Source of the DNA: Pollenia angustigena
Taxonomy: Eukaryota; Arthropoda; Insecta; Diptera; Polleniidae
DNA length: 64,000 bases
NCBI GenBank assembly: GCA_930367215.1
Contig: OV884059.1
Span: 232,871,803-232,935,802 of the forward strand
Direction of reading: 5' to 3'
A model generated the notes under the pieces. The model saw nothing but the letters and a program-made list of their open reading frames with translations. It had not been told where the DNA came from and made no database searches. This document shows, piece by piece, positions 25,501 through 32,437 of the stretch. Every line of letters begins with the position of its first letter. Position 1 is the first letter of the stretch. Both the position numbers and the translations under genes were made by a program.

Positions 25501-25557
25501 ATTTGTATCGTCAATATTATTTGAGGAGTTACCATTCTCCTCTACGATGCTGTCCAT
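6949..25557 (-). CDS. CrebB: CREB transcription factor CrebB, five coding exons
   Basis: Exons 25557-25237, 25168-25013, 17113-16942, 7385-7239 and 7157-6949 join with GT/AG borders and compatible phases to 1005 nt, or 334 residues. The start is MDSIVEENGNSS. Residues 1-159 are Gln/Asn/Ser-rich. The kinase-inducible domain ends in RRPSY, with the PKA-type Ser near residue 202. The basic region is at about 276-298 (KNREAARECRRKKKE) and the zipper leucines are at 303, 317 and 324. The protein ends LYCQTKND. CREB proteins bind cAMP-response elements as dimers in the nucleus and recruit CBP when the P-box Ser is phosphorylated. The 9.6 kb and 7.9 kb introns are filled with transposons. Small extra exons known in Drosophila may be missed, notably between Gln159 and Leu160. 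The frame continues open after the stop. Confidence 0.95.
7239..7385 (-). CDS. CrebB: CrebB coding exon 4 (skippable 49-codon exon)
   Basis: The exon is 147 nt with a phase-1 start and end, acceptor AAAAAG|CT and donor CCTA|GTAAAT. It reads AGTNMQMSENVGLP, then GSLIHLP, and ends FYLPNRMPYNP. The YYLSNRMSYN-like ending is familiar from the Drosophila CREB segment before the bZIP. Because both ends share a phase, skipping gives a shorter protein with Asp at the joint. This fits the alternative splicing known for the family, but no isoform can be proved from DNA alone. Confidence 0.88.
7386..8529 (-). other. CrebB intron, AT-rich, no element recognised
   Basis: This is the beginning of the 9.6 kb intron between exons 3 and 4, read from its 3' end. 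It contains a 35-nt T run at about 7501-7535 (A run on the transcript). A TACATATGTATG palindromic microsatellite lies near 8298-8325. No gene was found. Confidence 0.5.
8530..9794 (-). mobile_element. Tc1-like transposon, decayed
   Basis: The ends are CAGTGAGCAAAAAAAAA and its inverse TTTTTTTTGCTCACTG, flanked by TA at 8528-8529 and 9795-9796. The TIRs share the CAGTGAGC-A(n)-CTTGTA pattern. A transposase C-terminus survives on the minus strand near 8960-8830. The middle holds unrelated AT-rich sequence and a GAAATTTGGCACAC stretch at about 9494, so the element is internally scrambled. It lies inside the CrebB intron in the same direction as the gene. Confidence 0.85.
8830..8965 (-). pseudogene. 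Tc1 transposase C-terminal remnant
   Basis: Read on the minus strand it gives IWSSIPQEVTKNLVHSMPRR, then LLSVKKDKGHHTKY. This is the usual Tc1 ending (W..IP...L..SMPRR....I...G..T.Y). Nothing of the catalytic DDE core could be followed. Cut-and-paste function is lost. Confidence 0.75.
9795..10986. other. CrebB intron, no element recognised
   Basis: AT-rich intron sequence. TTGTTTTTGTCGCTTAAGC at 10010-10028 is mirrored by GCTTAAGCGACATCATTT at 9888-9905, so a small inverted repeat spans about 9886-10030. No coding sequence was found. Confidence 0.45.
10987..11258. mobile_element. MITE with CCCAGTAAAAACTTCGCC ends
   Basis: This 272-bp element has near-perfect TIRs of at least 21 bp, CCCAGTAAAAACTTCGCCTA at both ends. 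The flanks share only AA next to the ends. A one-ended relative (CCCAGTAAAAACTTGTAGCG) occurs at 35186 inside the LOA insert. It has no coding sequence and the superfamily is not known. Confidence 0.8.
11310..11465 (-). repeat. Less AT-rich island, possible retroelement 3' fragment
   Basis: Bases 11310-11465 are noticeably less AT-rich than their surroundings (CCTGGCCCAACCCCTTC, TTCCGTCCAACCGGAGACC). There is no long ORF. The sharp composition change suggests foreign origin, but I do not recognise the source. Confidence 0.3.
11466..13130. other. CrebB intron, nothing recognised
   Basis: AT-rich, with no ORF of note. The phrase TTTCTCTTTAGTTGA occurs at about 12281 and, as TTTTTCTTTAGTTGA, at 12346, so a short direct repeat about 65 bp apart is present. 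Confidence 0.4.
13140..13690 (+). repeat. Dispersed repeat with CAGACGTTGTCCTGCC start and GATGATGATATTTAAGG end
   Basis: The block starts CTAGCTGAAACGACAGACG and ends near GAATATCGAAATATTGG followed by ATAAATAAAAATTATT. A similar closing segment, GAAGTGCCGAAATATTGGGG then AATAAATTTATAAAA, is at about 42570-42610. Both blocks are followed by a CTCGAGCTTGAGTAT or CTCGAATATT phrase. I infer the 3' ends of one retroelement family. No protein was identified. Confidence 0.4.
14041..14665 (+). mobile_element. 3' fragment of the Jockey/CR1-like element
   Basis: The segment 14086-14370 is open and encodes a C-terminal domain (MGCSFGNLITLRNLVFFYK to RRWNTLPIELR). It matches the broken 1440-1640 segment residue by residue (CSFHNLIRRRNLIFF). 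The tail ends in CAATAAATTGAAATTGAAT near 14650-14665. This is a 5'-truncated insertion in the CrebB intron, opposite to the gene. Confidence 0.75.
14666..15301. other. CrebB intron, nothing certain
   Basis: This stretch contains a near-repeat of ACACTACATTGTA and AATACTACATTGTAGTAA around 14760-14790. It has no supported gene. Open frames here are short and hydrophobic and look random. Confidence 0.35.
15302..15658. mobile_element. MITE with CCCTGCAAATA ends and TA duplication
   Basis: The ends are CCCTGCAAATAAAATTGGAC and CCCTGCAAATAATAGGAC (right reversed), flanked by TA at 15300-15301 and 15659-15660. The decamer GGACTAGTCC or its variants occurs three times inside. It is non-coding. A TA duplication fits a Tc1/mariner or pogo-type driver. 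Confidence 0.75.
15659..16372. other. CrebB intron, unassigned
   Basis: A 107-codon minus-strand frame (15970-15647) is hydrophobic at its end and overlaps the MITE edge, so I do not call it a gene. A less AT-rich patch at about 16020-16110 (TCTGATCTCTACCACCAAAG) is not recognised. Confidence 0.35.
16373..16597. mobile_element. MITE with AGCGG ends
   Basis: Arms at 16373-16410 and 16561-16597 are inverted repeats (AGCGGAACTAACGGTTTTC and, reversed, AGCGGTATTCACGGTTTGC, both followed by TATTGTA and CCTTGTACAT). It is 225 bp long and has no coding sequence. The target duplication is not clear. Confidence 0.7.
16942..17113 (-). CDS. CrebB: CrebB coding exon 3 (kinase-inducible domain)
   Basis: The exon is 172 nt, acceptor AATTAG|CTT and donor ACAG|GTAATT. 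It starts LPPHFQCKIKPEPN and passes through an acidic run SDDSFTDEDSP into RRELTRRPSYNKIYSEISG. RRPSY is the conserved phosphorylation box, and the Ser is the residue matching mammalian Ser133. The exon ends in phase 1, so it can splice to exon 4 or directly to exon 5 without breaking frame. It lies alone between two transposon-filled introns. Confidence 0.95.
17114..18078. other. CrebB intron with a foldback at 17715-17865
   Basis: GATATTCTTTAATTAGGCTTGAG at about 17720 pairs with CTGAGCCTAATTAAAGAATA at about 17839, giving a stem around a 100-nt loop. Several TATGCA words precede the hAT element. The phrase ACAGGTATGTTCATTAG at about 17498 recurs at 45477, marking an unclassified dispersed repeat. 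A 17-19 nt T run is at about 17441. Confidence 0.45.
18079..18778. mobile_element. Non-autonomous hAT element, ATATGC-rich ends
   Basis: The ends are CAGGGAAACCATAAATATGC and, reversed, CAGGGAAAAACGCGTTTCAT. Direct repeats GTTTTAAA (18071-18078) and GTTATAAA (18779-18786) differ at one base. The ends are filled with GCATATTT and ATATGCA words, the sort of subterminal motif hAT transposases bind. There is no transposase. A CCGTCTGGCTGGTTATCTGTC piece inside is shared with 21640-21665. Confidence 0.8.
18787..19446. other. CrebB intron, unassigned
   Basis: AT-rich intron sequence with no recognised element or gene. The last eight bases (CGTTCACC, 19439-19446) are the target duplication of the next insertion. 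Confidence 0.4.
19447..20540. mobile_element. P-like MITE with nested insert, exact 8-bp TSD
   Basis: The ends are CAAGGCGAATTCATAAAGG and, reversed, CAAGGCGAATTTATAAAGG. Exact direct repeats CGTTCACC lie at 19439-19446 and 20541-20548. Its 446-bp sister at 43184-43629 has the same inside. The extra length here is a separate 670-bp element at 19840-20509. It is non-coding. Confidence 0.88.
19840..20509. mobile_element. 670-bp element built of repeated TACCGCTACAACACTGT units
   Basis: The ends are CCCAGGCAGAAA and, reversed, CCCAAGCAGAAA. The sister MITE at 43184 reads CTCATGATGCGG across this point, so the insert duplicates only AT. Inside are about five diverged units that start with ACCGCYACAACRCTGTA-type phrases at about 19877, 19924, 19997, 20066 and 20137, spaced roughly 47-73 bp. 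Reverse-direction units appear near the right end. There is no coding sequence. I cannot name a superfamily. Confidence 0.75.
20581..21117. mobile_element. CACAAAG-ended MITE, copy A
   Basis: The ends are CACAAAGTATACAGAG and, reversed, CACCGAGTATACAGAG. Exact direct repeats CTTCCTAT lie at 20573-20580 and 21118-21125. The inner left segment AAAAAAGTGACG and the GAGGGCAGCTTTCGAAGAAA stretch are shared with copies B and C. Copy A is longer because of an extra segment at about 20610-20900. Open frames here are accidental. Confidence 0.85.
21147..21381. mobile_element. CACAAAG-ended MITE, copy B (inverted)
   Basis: The 235-bp copy lies in reverse only 30 bp from copy A. The ends are CACAGAGTATACAGAGG and, reversed, CATAAAGTATACAGAG. 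The flanking repeat is ATATTAT (7 of 8 bases) on each side. The two opposite copies could fold the intron RNA into a long stem. Confidence 0.8.
21382..22600. other. CrebB intron, unassigned dispersed repeats
   Basis: GTCCGTCCGTCTGGCTGGTTG at about 21640 and neighbours match the inside of the hAT at 18079. Frames up to 139 codons on the plus strand near 21782-22201 are Cys/Asn/Lys-rich without domain likeness, and I treat them as noise. Confidence 0.35.
22604..23640 (+). pseudogene. piggyBac-type transposase remnant
   Basis: The plus-strand fragments follow the PGBD order. First comes an N-terminal acidic segment (IEDNELYVDNITIFPPNNA, ending EDSGDGAF) at about 22640-22760. Then NIPETKYFLGVILLSGF is near 23050-23100. 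The core HSVDEAMVPYSGRHGCKQYI near 23327-23390 carries the first catalytic Asp in DEAM, followed by HGKPVRYSF. A WVISQEKQ end piece is near 23545. Stops and frameshifts are frequent and the central part is missing. Live piggyBac transposases cut at TTAA. It lies antisense in the CrebB intron. Confidence 0.82.
23641..24868. other. CrebB intron, unassigned
   Basis: At about 24530-24610 the segment TACTTTAAAGGGCCTAAGAT, followed by TATACCCTTTCCACCTTTGG, matches a family end also seen at 28370-28440 and 37780-37870. Bases 24210-24425 are less AT-rich than the surroundings and carry a 68-codon minus-strand frame with no recognised domain. Confidence 0.4.
24869..24973. repeat. Long hairpin next to a CrebB splice donor
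   Basis: The arms ATGTGCTGTTTT and AAGTGATTGAACGTGTAGTA (left) pair with their exact complements on the right across an 8-base mismatch bubble and an about 20-base loop. The inner stem is 23 bp without mismatch. On the transcript it starts about 40 nt after the exon 2 donor. It may be a tiny foldback element or a hairpin RNA. There is no second copy in the window. Confidence 0.8.
25013..25168 (-). CDS. CrebB: CrebB coding exon 2 (Q-rich activation region)
   Basis: There are 52 codons, phase 0 at both ends, acceptor TTTTTAG|GTG and donor CAA|GTAAGT. It reads VQSVIQAANQSSVIQTAAG and ends TVIHTTSGNAVQ, both characteristic of the fly CREB region before the KID. The intron to exon 1 is only 68 nt. 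A 105-nt hairpin lies about 40 nt past the donor in the next intron. Confidence 0.93.
25237..25557 (-). CDS. CrebB: CrebB coding exon 1 (start, Gln/Asn-rich)
   Basis: There are 107 codons from the ATG at 25557-25555, reading MDSIVEENGNSSNNIDD. I chose this Met because the Drosophila protein begins almost identically, and the upstream in-frame codons before it contain no ATG back to a stop. The exon holds a short glycine run, QQHLSQQQQQ and an Ala-rich stretch, and ends in HGLP. The donor follows as CCG|GTTGGT, an unusual but acceptable GT site, phase 0. Confidence 0.9.
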
Positions 25558-26520
25558 TTTTTCTATCTTCAACAGCACCGTAACGTCTTCCGACAATTGC
25601 TTCAGTTTGGATATTTTCTAGCTGTTCGAGACAACACTTTTCAAATTATTTACTCACAAGTTCTCTTTCAACAATTCAAGTTCTTTTTTGATTTCCCTTT
25701 CTGTTTTTTTATATATTTTTGTTGTTGCAAAACCTATGTTAAGTAAAGGCTTTTTTTGTTGTTGCGTGTTTTCACGCTAGCCTACACAAAATCAAACTTT
25801 ACTTCAAAAACTGGCTCGAATTTTGTTGAACAGGGACGTAATCGGTGGTGATTTTGTCTAGGGTTTCTTAACAGCGGTGGTTTTGTTCCTACTGCTGAGG
25901 TCCAAATAATAACGTTATTTTTTAAATTATCCAGTTTGAATGTTGTTCACTCTAAAAGTAGACAAAACCCCACAAAAAATATTAAAAAATATTATTAAGT
26001 AAATGGTATTCCGTCAGCTCATTATTGGTTTGGTGCATATCATTGTAATTTCACCATGATATGCGCCAAAACAATATTGAGCTGACGATTTGTATTAAAA
26101 TTAATAAAAATTATTTCAGTCGTTGCTTACTATTATTTAAAAACACAAGAACACTTTTAAACTTAAAGTTGTATGGTTTAAATTAAATTAAATTGTTTGT
26201 ATTAAGATATGAGTTGTTCAGATACTTTCGTACATACATACATATGTATGTATGTATGTATGTAGATATAGATTAATATGTATGCGTAAATGTTTGGTTG
26301 AATGCTTCCATAAATTATAAATGAATACCCGTTTTTATTGTTTGTAATCGTCACAACATTTTGCGCGTATGAGTCACCTAAAAACATACTATCAACAAGC
26401 TGCAACAATAAAAAATAATAAAAAAAACAGTAACAGCAACAGCAACAACAGTAATACACAATATTTAAGTAAACGACTGATGTTCAACCAACAGCCATCC
26501 AACTAAGCACGAGTCAAATA
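25558..26520 (-). promoter_or_regulatory. CrebB: Presumed 5' UTR / upstream region of CrebB
   Basis: This lies upstream of the CrebB ATG on the minus strand. It contains a hairpin (26012-26087), a CATACATACATATGTATG microsatellite at about 26231-26263, and a (CAG/CAA)n stretch at about 26428-26450. No clear TATA box, initiator or upstream intron border could be assigned, so the transcription start is unknown. Confidence 0.35.
26012..26087. repeat. Foldback repeat CGTCAGCTC...GAGCTGACG
   Basis: The left arm CGTCAGCTCATTATTGGTTT, then GGTGCATATCAT, pairs with ATGATATGCGCC, then AAAACAATATTGAGCTGACG, around an about 10-base loop. A single arm (GCGCCAAACCAATTCTGAGC) occurs near 30127-30151. This suggests the end of a dispersed element rather than a gene-specific hairpin. 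Confidence 0.7.
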
Positions 26521-27321
26521 TCTCGCTGACCAAGTTTTCAAAGTACCTCTAATTTACTTGTTCCTGGCCATTCGTCGGTTGGACCATCGTCATACCCATT
26601 TTCTTGTGTTTTGAATGCAAATAAGCTAAATTTGTAATGTTACCACCAGGGCAAGTTTGAAAGTGTTTTCCTTGAAATACATATACGTTTTTGCAAATGT
26701 CGCAAGATTTATGGAAAAATGCTTTATTTGTATTCAAGGATACCAATAGAAATTTAGTGTACATATCTACAAAAATATATTTTCTTTGCAACTATCGACT
26801 ATATTGTGATCTTAGGAAAATCTTGGATGATTAAAATAACTACTATTGCCAAATTTTGTCTCATTACAAGCGTTCGTATACCTATTGAAAATGTGTATGT
26901 ATTTACAAAAATTTTCTATGCAAACGTTAACGTTCGAAATTGTTAAGCAGTAAGTAAGTGATTATTTTGATATATTCATGATTTGGTATATAAGCGGGTT
27001 TTACTCAGTAGTAAAGGTCCCTCGTAGACCTTGTTCTTATTAATGAAGTTAAAGTATTAACATTTACAACACCGCACACTGGGAACTTTTTTTAAGGAGG
27101 TGAGAAAAAAAGTTATTTTGAAAAAAAATTATATTTAGTTTTTTTTTTTTTACTTTTTGCCACTGTATATATTCTGAAAGTAAATAGTTTTCTGCACAAA
27201 AATTACCGAATCGTGCAAAAAATCGTTCGGTCTGTTTCCAAGAAATCTATTAATTTATTAACTTCATTCACAGTAATATATAATACCATGCAAACGCCTT
27301 TGGTCCTTGGCCTGACACAGT
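26521..27321. other. No feature recognised
   Basis: The sequence is AT-rich, with short frames only and no recognised repeat end. Confidence 0.4.
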
Positions 27322-27417
27322 AGAGATGAGCGATGTTGGCAGCCCCAACACAAGGATCGGACGCTATTGAGAGATGAGCGATGTTGGCAGCCCCAACACA
27401 AGGATCGGACGCTATTG
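27322..27417. repeat. Exact tandem duplication of a 48-bp GC-rich unit
   Basis: The unit AGAGATGAGCGATGTTGGC..., ending GGATCGGACGCTATTG, occurs twice without a mismatch (27322-27369 and 27370-27417). It is far richer in G+C than its surroundings. A partial reverse match (ATCGCTCATCTC) is at about 27740. The identity of the copies suggests a recent duplication. Confidence 0.85.
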
Positions 27418-29213
27418 TCTAATAAGCCGTACGTCTTAAATATTAATCTTACTGATGAAACCAGAAAATGAATGAAAACAAATAAACCTGATAAAACGTT
27501 GACGGAATTTGGCATGAAATCTTGGAATGTACGTGCTCTTTTGATGGCCCTATACTCCCTTAAGGATTAAAAGGAACATATACATATATATAATATGTTC
27601 TAGGATAAATTTTTTAATATACTAATCATGTGAATACATTCAGAACCAAAATACAACAACATTGTGGTTTTCATGCTGTCAGTAAAAAACAATTATGTAG
27701 CAACATTGTTCCTTTCGCATGCATCACAGGTACAGAAATATCGCTCATCTCGTGGTTGCTGGTTTGCCACACGGAACAAAAATGTTTTGATCTAAATTCT
27801 TCATCAAAAGTGACGGATTAAGCAAAACAATGTTAAGAAAACTGTAAAATTGAGAAGATGAGGCAATGTTAGGGCTCGATATCTCTTAATATATTCGTGA
27901 TATTAAAAAGAAAAGGTCGCATCTTATTGGAACTGACTTATAACTCAATAACTGTAAAAATGTGCCATGCGGCATGCCAGAAACCATTTATTTTGTCTGC
28001 TTTTTAGTAGATATGCCTTTTTATCGATACCGATACAATTACTTAATTTTAATTCAAGGTACAATTTTATTAAATAGAGATTTGTAAGCCGACTATGGCC
28101 CATAGGCTAGGCTACTGAAATTTAATAAATAAATAAAATGGGCAGAACGCAAGTAGAATTATTTTTTAAACATTAATTTAAAATTTATATTAACATGATT
28201 TCAAAAGCAACGAATTATTTTTATGGGAATACATATTAACAAAAAACAAGTAAGAGTGCTATATTCGGCTGTGCAGAATACAGAGCAACTAGACAAAAAC
28301 TAAATATGTAAAACTGGTAAATATTTTTTAAAATAAGAGACAACCGGTTTTGAACTGCGGTTTTCATAAGGGCCCAGAGTATATATACTTTATAGGGTGT
28401 AGGATCAATATTGTAGAAATTACAGTTATATATAGGTATATATCTTTTTTACCTTCGCACACTGGTTCATATTTTGAGAAGGCGGCCAAAATTATTTTTT
28501 TTATGTTCTCCGATTTTAAATTTTTTTTATTCATGTGAAAGTAAATACTAGTAAACCCCGGGAGCCAAAAAATTTCAACCCTATTTCAACTATTTCATTG
28601 AGAACAGGGTGGTCCGAAATGGACTTTCTCATTATTTGGTTATAGTTTTCAAATTCTGAGTCAATTTTTGAAGTTGAAATGCTCATAACTTTTTTGTTTT
28701 TTAAGATTTTTTGACAGAATAAGTTTTGTGTATTAGTTTATTTTATTAGCTATACGTGGTTTAAAGCATTAAACTCTGAGACCTCTAGAACATTTAATTT
28801 TTTTTTTTTTTAATGTCAAAATTTCCCGTCAAAACGCGTCAAATAAAAATTTATACTCTCTTGTAGTCCAGAATCTAACCTACATTTCTATACCCCATTG
28901 TACACACATCTGGATACGGCCTTGCGAACTACATCAATTTCTGTGACCCAAGGTAAGATATTCGGTTCAAAAAATAAGTCCTGCAAGGAAACATTACTGA
29001 AATTAAAGAAGTTGAATCTTAAAGAATTTTCGACAAATTAAGCAGTTCAGGCCACATAAATTATCTAGCACGTAAGGTTATCAATTAATTTGGAGAAGGT
29101 AAAGGTATTGCCATTGTTATGAACTTATTGTGGGTGAACGGATGCTGCAAAACGAATAGGCGTCATAAATAGACTAACACGTAAGATTTCTGAGTAAGTT
29201 AAAAGGTTAAACA
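27418..29213. other. Mostly unassigned; repeat end at about 28360-28460
   Basis: AGGGCCCAGAGTATATATAC near 28368 and the following TTGTAGAAATTACA match the repeat end at 37776-37870. The rest shows no gene. Phrases such as CCTTCGCACACTGG and CGATACCGATAC are typical transposon debris, but their source is unclear. Confidence 0.35.
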
Positions 29214-30371
29214 TTAGTAAATAGCCGCAACATAAGCTACATAGTTTAATAAAACAATGCCAAATAATAAAACAAAATTAAAAGTTATGGAAATGCTTCC
29301 GGAAGATTTTCGCACATACTCGTTGGTAGCAAATAAAATGGACTTTCGAAAAGTCCCTTTTGCTAAAATTAAAGTACTTCTATACAGTAAAAATAATGAT
29401 TTATGTATACATACATTATAAAACTTCGACGAGAGAGGAAAAATATAAAAATGCAATTTTGGTTAAGTCTGCATCAAAAAATTGTTTGAAAACTCCTGAG
29501 AATTTGTTGACGCATGTTTTGAAAATATCGAAACCATCAATTATTTCCAGCGATAAAAAGAGACACATAAAAGACTTGCTTATATTTCTTCCACATGTTG
29601 ATAAAAGTTATTATAAAAATTTACTCAATATTTAGTTTTAAATTTTAAGTGTTTTTCTTGATTCTATTTTACTTTTGTAGGTTTTAAGTTGTTTACTTTG
29701 TGGGTTTTTATGTACCTTTTCATAACAGTATAACTGTTTTTTCTGTTTTTGTAAAATAAAACCAAATAAAAAAAAAAAAAATTTCATTAATGCTGACTTT
29801 TTATTAGATTGTAAATATAGAAACATTCATCTCAACAATAAGTTACTCAATACACAGCAATAAGTATACGTATGCAGCACAAAAAGCCATTTTTTAAATT
29901 TTTTAGAAAAGTGGCGTATGCGGCACAAAACAATATTTTTCATTTTCAAAAAAATACTTTTAAATTCTAACTTTATTCATAAAAGTGCGCAAAAAATTAC
30001 ATTTTTCTTCAAACCATATACCGGAAGCAGTGGTAAAAATATAAAAAAATTCTATCGGATACATTTTGAGAAATCTTCATGTAAATCTTCTTTGTCGTTT
30101 TTCTCCACTCCGACTTTTTGGCATATGCGCCAAACCAATTCTGAGCTGACGACATGTCACCTGTTAATTTATTGCCGGTATGGTATCCTTTTAAAAAGTG
30201 TGAAAACAGGGGTTTTTTATGTTTCAAAGAAATGCTAATAAAAGATTAATTTTTTTTAAAAAATGGTTTTTGTGTTTCAAAGAAGTGGTAACAAAAGATC
30301 ATTTAAAAAAACTTCTATCAAGAGTATAAAAATTCATGCATTCATAATTTTACCTTCATTATTGTTTAAAC
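29214..30371. other. Unassigned, with a 29400-29635 open stretch
   Basis: The plus strand from about 29425 to 29635 is open (KTPENLLTHVLKISKPSIIS to HVDKSYYKNLLNI) and continues a frame beginning near 29270. It may be a transposon protein tail, but I cannot name the family. The TSD GTTTAAAC of the next MITE closes this stretch. Confidence 0.3.
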
Positions 30372-30607
30372 CACAAAGCATACAGAGATGAAAAAAGTGA
30401 CGTATGAAAAATGCCCAAATCATTTGTGAGGGCAGCTTTCGAAGAAAGAGAAAGAAAATGTTTTTTTATTGTAAAGTTGCAAGGTGTAAAAACAGGCCGC
30501 TACTATCAACGTAATCAAAACAAAAAATGCAAAAAGGGCAGCTTTCGAAGAAAAAGACAGAAAAAACACAATATTTTCTGTCTCGTGACGCCTATGTATG
30601 CTCTGTG
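30372..30607. mobile_element. CACAAAG-ended MITE, copy C
   Basis: The ends are CACAAAGCATACAGAG and, reversed, CACAGAGCATACATAGG. Exact direct repeats GTTTAAAC lie at 30364-30371 and 30608-30615. It is 236 bp long and shares GAGGGCAGCTTTCGAAGAAA with copies A and B. Confidence 0.88.
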
Positions 30608-30783
30608 GTTTAAACAATGGCTAAGTTCAGTTATAAAGTTCTCGCAGATATATATTTTCAACAGAAAGATGAAAAAGATTTTGTGTTACACATAATGAAT
30701 AATCCATTCTTTAAATTATGCAACGAACAAGAAATCAAAATTCATAAGATAAAAATTTTTCATTTACAGTAAGAAAACTGTAC

Positions 30784-32437
30784 CTTAAATATTCTAGAAA
30801 CAAGAAAACGTTTTACTTACGCAACGAAAAATGGCTAACAAATGATCTGATTTTTAAGAAGCTGTCAATAACCGCTAAGGAAACTGGAAAAGTGGGTCGG
30901 CCCGCAAAACAAATTGACAATTGCAGTGAAAGATCACGAAGACGCAAGCTTGCAAATATCAATGAAGAAATTTCTCATAGTATGATAAAAGATTCATTTC
31001 TGCATCAAATTCAACCAACGCAAAATAAGAAAACAAAAATTGCAATAATTGAAAAAATAGTGGAACGCACAAAGAGGATTTTAAAAAGTATGCCTACACC
31101 CATGGTGGAATAAACAGGTGGCAGCACTACGCCAGATGACGATTTTTTGCTCTTGCATTGTTTGTCTAGGTTTATGTCAAAGTTTTGTTTATATTTACAA
31201 AAAGTCCACGTTTTGTGCTGTGCTTATTGTATTTTATTAAAGTTTTTGATAATTTTAAATTAAAATAAATAAGATATGGACCATAATTAAATAAAAATTG
31301 GCTAAAAATGTATTTATTTCATCACGTTTTGCGACACGCTTTAATTTTTGTTTAAACAATTTTTTGACGTCAACGGTGATATAATTTGGATTTTTGTTGT
31401 AATGTTGTATTTGTTGCCGTAACGATGCCACCTGCTTATTCCACCATGCCTACACCAACTGAGGAAATGACATTTACTCCAGAAGAAGCATTTGCACTAT
31501 TTTTGGATTTAAAACTGACAAAAAATCAGTATCAGAACTGCGAAAGCGAACCAATGAAAAAAATTGTGGAATCTTTCCAGCATATCGAGATTTAGTTTCT
31601 GTCAAAAAAGAGTGATTACCTTCACAAACGGCTATTAGTGTAACTTCAAGTTCAGCAGAAGTAAAATTGCAGGATCTTCTCGAACATACTGCAGAACGAT
31701 TATTAAATACACTTGATGCTGACTGTTTAAAAAAACTTAAAAATTGCAGCATCACTTTATTTTCTAAATGGGGATGTGATGGAAGCTCTGGTCAGACACA
31801 AAACAAGCAATGTAATTCAGAAAACTCATCTAATGCTAACTTATTCATGGTATCTTTAGTTCCATTACGTTTAAGAAAAACTTATATTGGCTTAGAGCCA
31901 GTAGAGTTACAGAAATGGATGTATGGAAAAATGAAATTCCCTCTTCAACAAAGTATTGCAGACCAATAAAGTTTGTTTACAAAAAGGAAACTAAAGATGT
32001 CATAACTGAAGAAGTTCGAAAAATAAAATATCAAATTAAAGAACTTCAACCGGCAATATTAAAATTTGATGACCAATGCATTGAAATTAATTTTCAAATG
32101 TTCCTTACAATGATCGATGGAAAAAAAATTTTATACCATGGGGAACAAATAGTTCAACACAATATGCTACCAATTGGAGATCTATCTGAAGAAGCGCAAG
32201 AAAAAAGGAACAAAGACTACAGATTCTTCCGCGAGCATAACACAAGAAAAATTTCCAGATGTTGTACTAATGAAGATCTTATTACTATTTTGTTGTGCAC
32301 ATCAGATCCATATACATATGTCCAGTATTCGACAAAAATGGAAATCAACCTCAATCGAATTAGAGGAAGAAGCTAAACAACTTCTGGAAAATGAAACCCA
32401 AAGCTATTTAGAAGAAATTTTTACTAATATTGTTTAA
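30784..32437 (+). pseudogene. RAG1/Transib-like DDE transposase-type gene, broken
   Basis: Once the 348-bp MITE and frameshifts are discounted, the plus strand gives one protein family in order: an N-terminal basic region (ETGKVGRPAKQIDN, RSRRRKLANINEE); FTPEEAFALFLDLKLTKNQY; SSSAEVKLQDLLEHTAERLL; NCSITLFSKWGCDGSSGQTQ; YCRPIKFVYKKET; FLTMIDGKK; LPIGDLSEEAQEKRNKDYR; LLCTSDPY. Asp in CDG (31778-31780), Asp in MIDG (32116-32118) and Glu in SEEAQE (about 32188-32202) match the order of the RAG1/Transib D-D-E residues and their local context. Damage includes a frameshift near 31535, TGA near 31611, a frameshift near 31930, and an internal deletion just after MIDGK. The family link is from memory of motifs and needs a profile search. 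It is not a working gene. Confidence 0.65.
31101..31448. mobile_element. P-element-like MITE with exact 8-bp TSD
   Basis: The ends are CATGGTGGAATAAACAGGTG and, reversed, CATGGTGGAATAAGCAGGTG. Exact direct repeats CCTACACC lie at 31093-31100 and 31449-31456. The Drosophila P element begins CATGATGAAATAACATAAGG and also makes 8-bp duplications, which is the basis for the P-like label. It splits the RAG1-like pseudogene between SMPTP and MPTPTEE. It is non-coding. Confidence 0.88.

Noticed and set aside
26231..26263. TATG/CATA tandem as a CRISPR-like or regulatory array
   Set aside because: It is an ordinary tetranucleotide microsatellite.
29360..29635. 91-codon frame as a host gene
   Set aside because: Only a weak suggestion of a transposon protein tail, with no start context or splice signals. 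It is left as unassigned.
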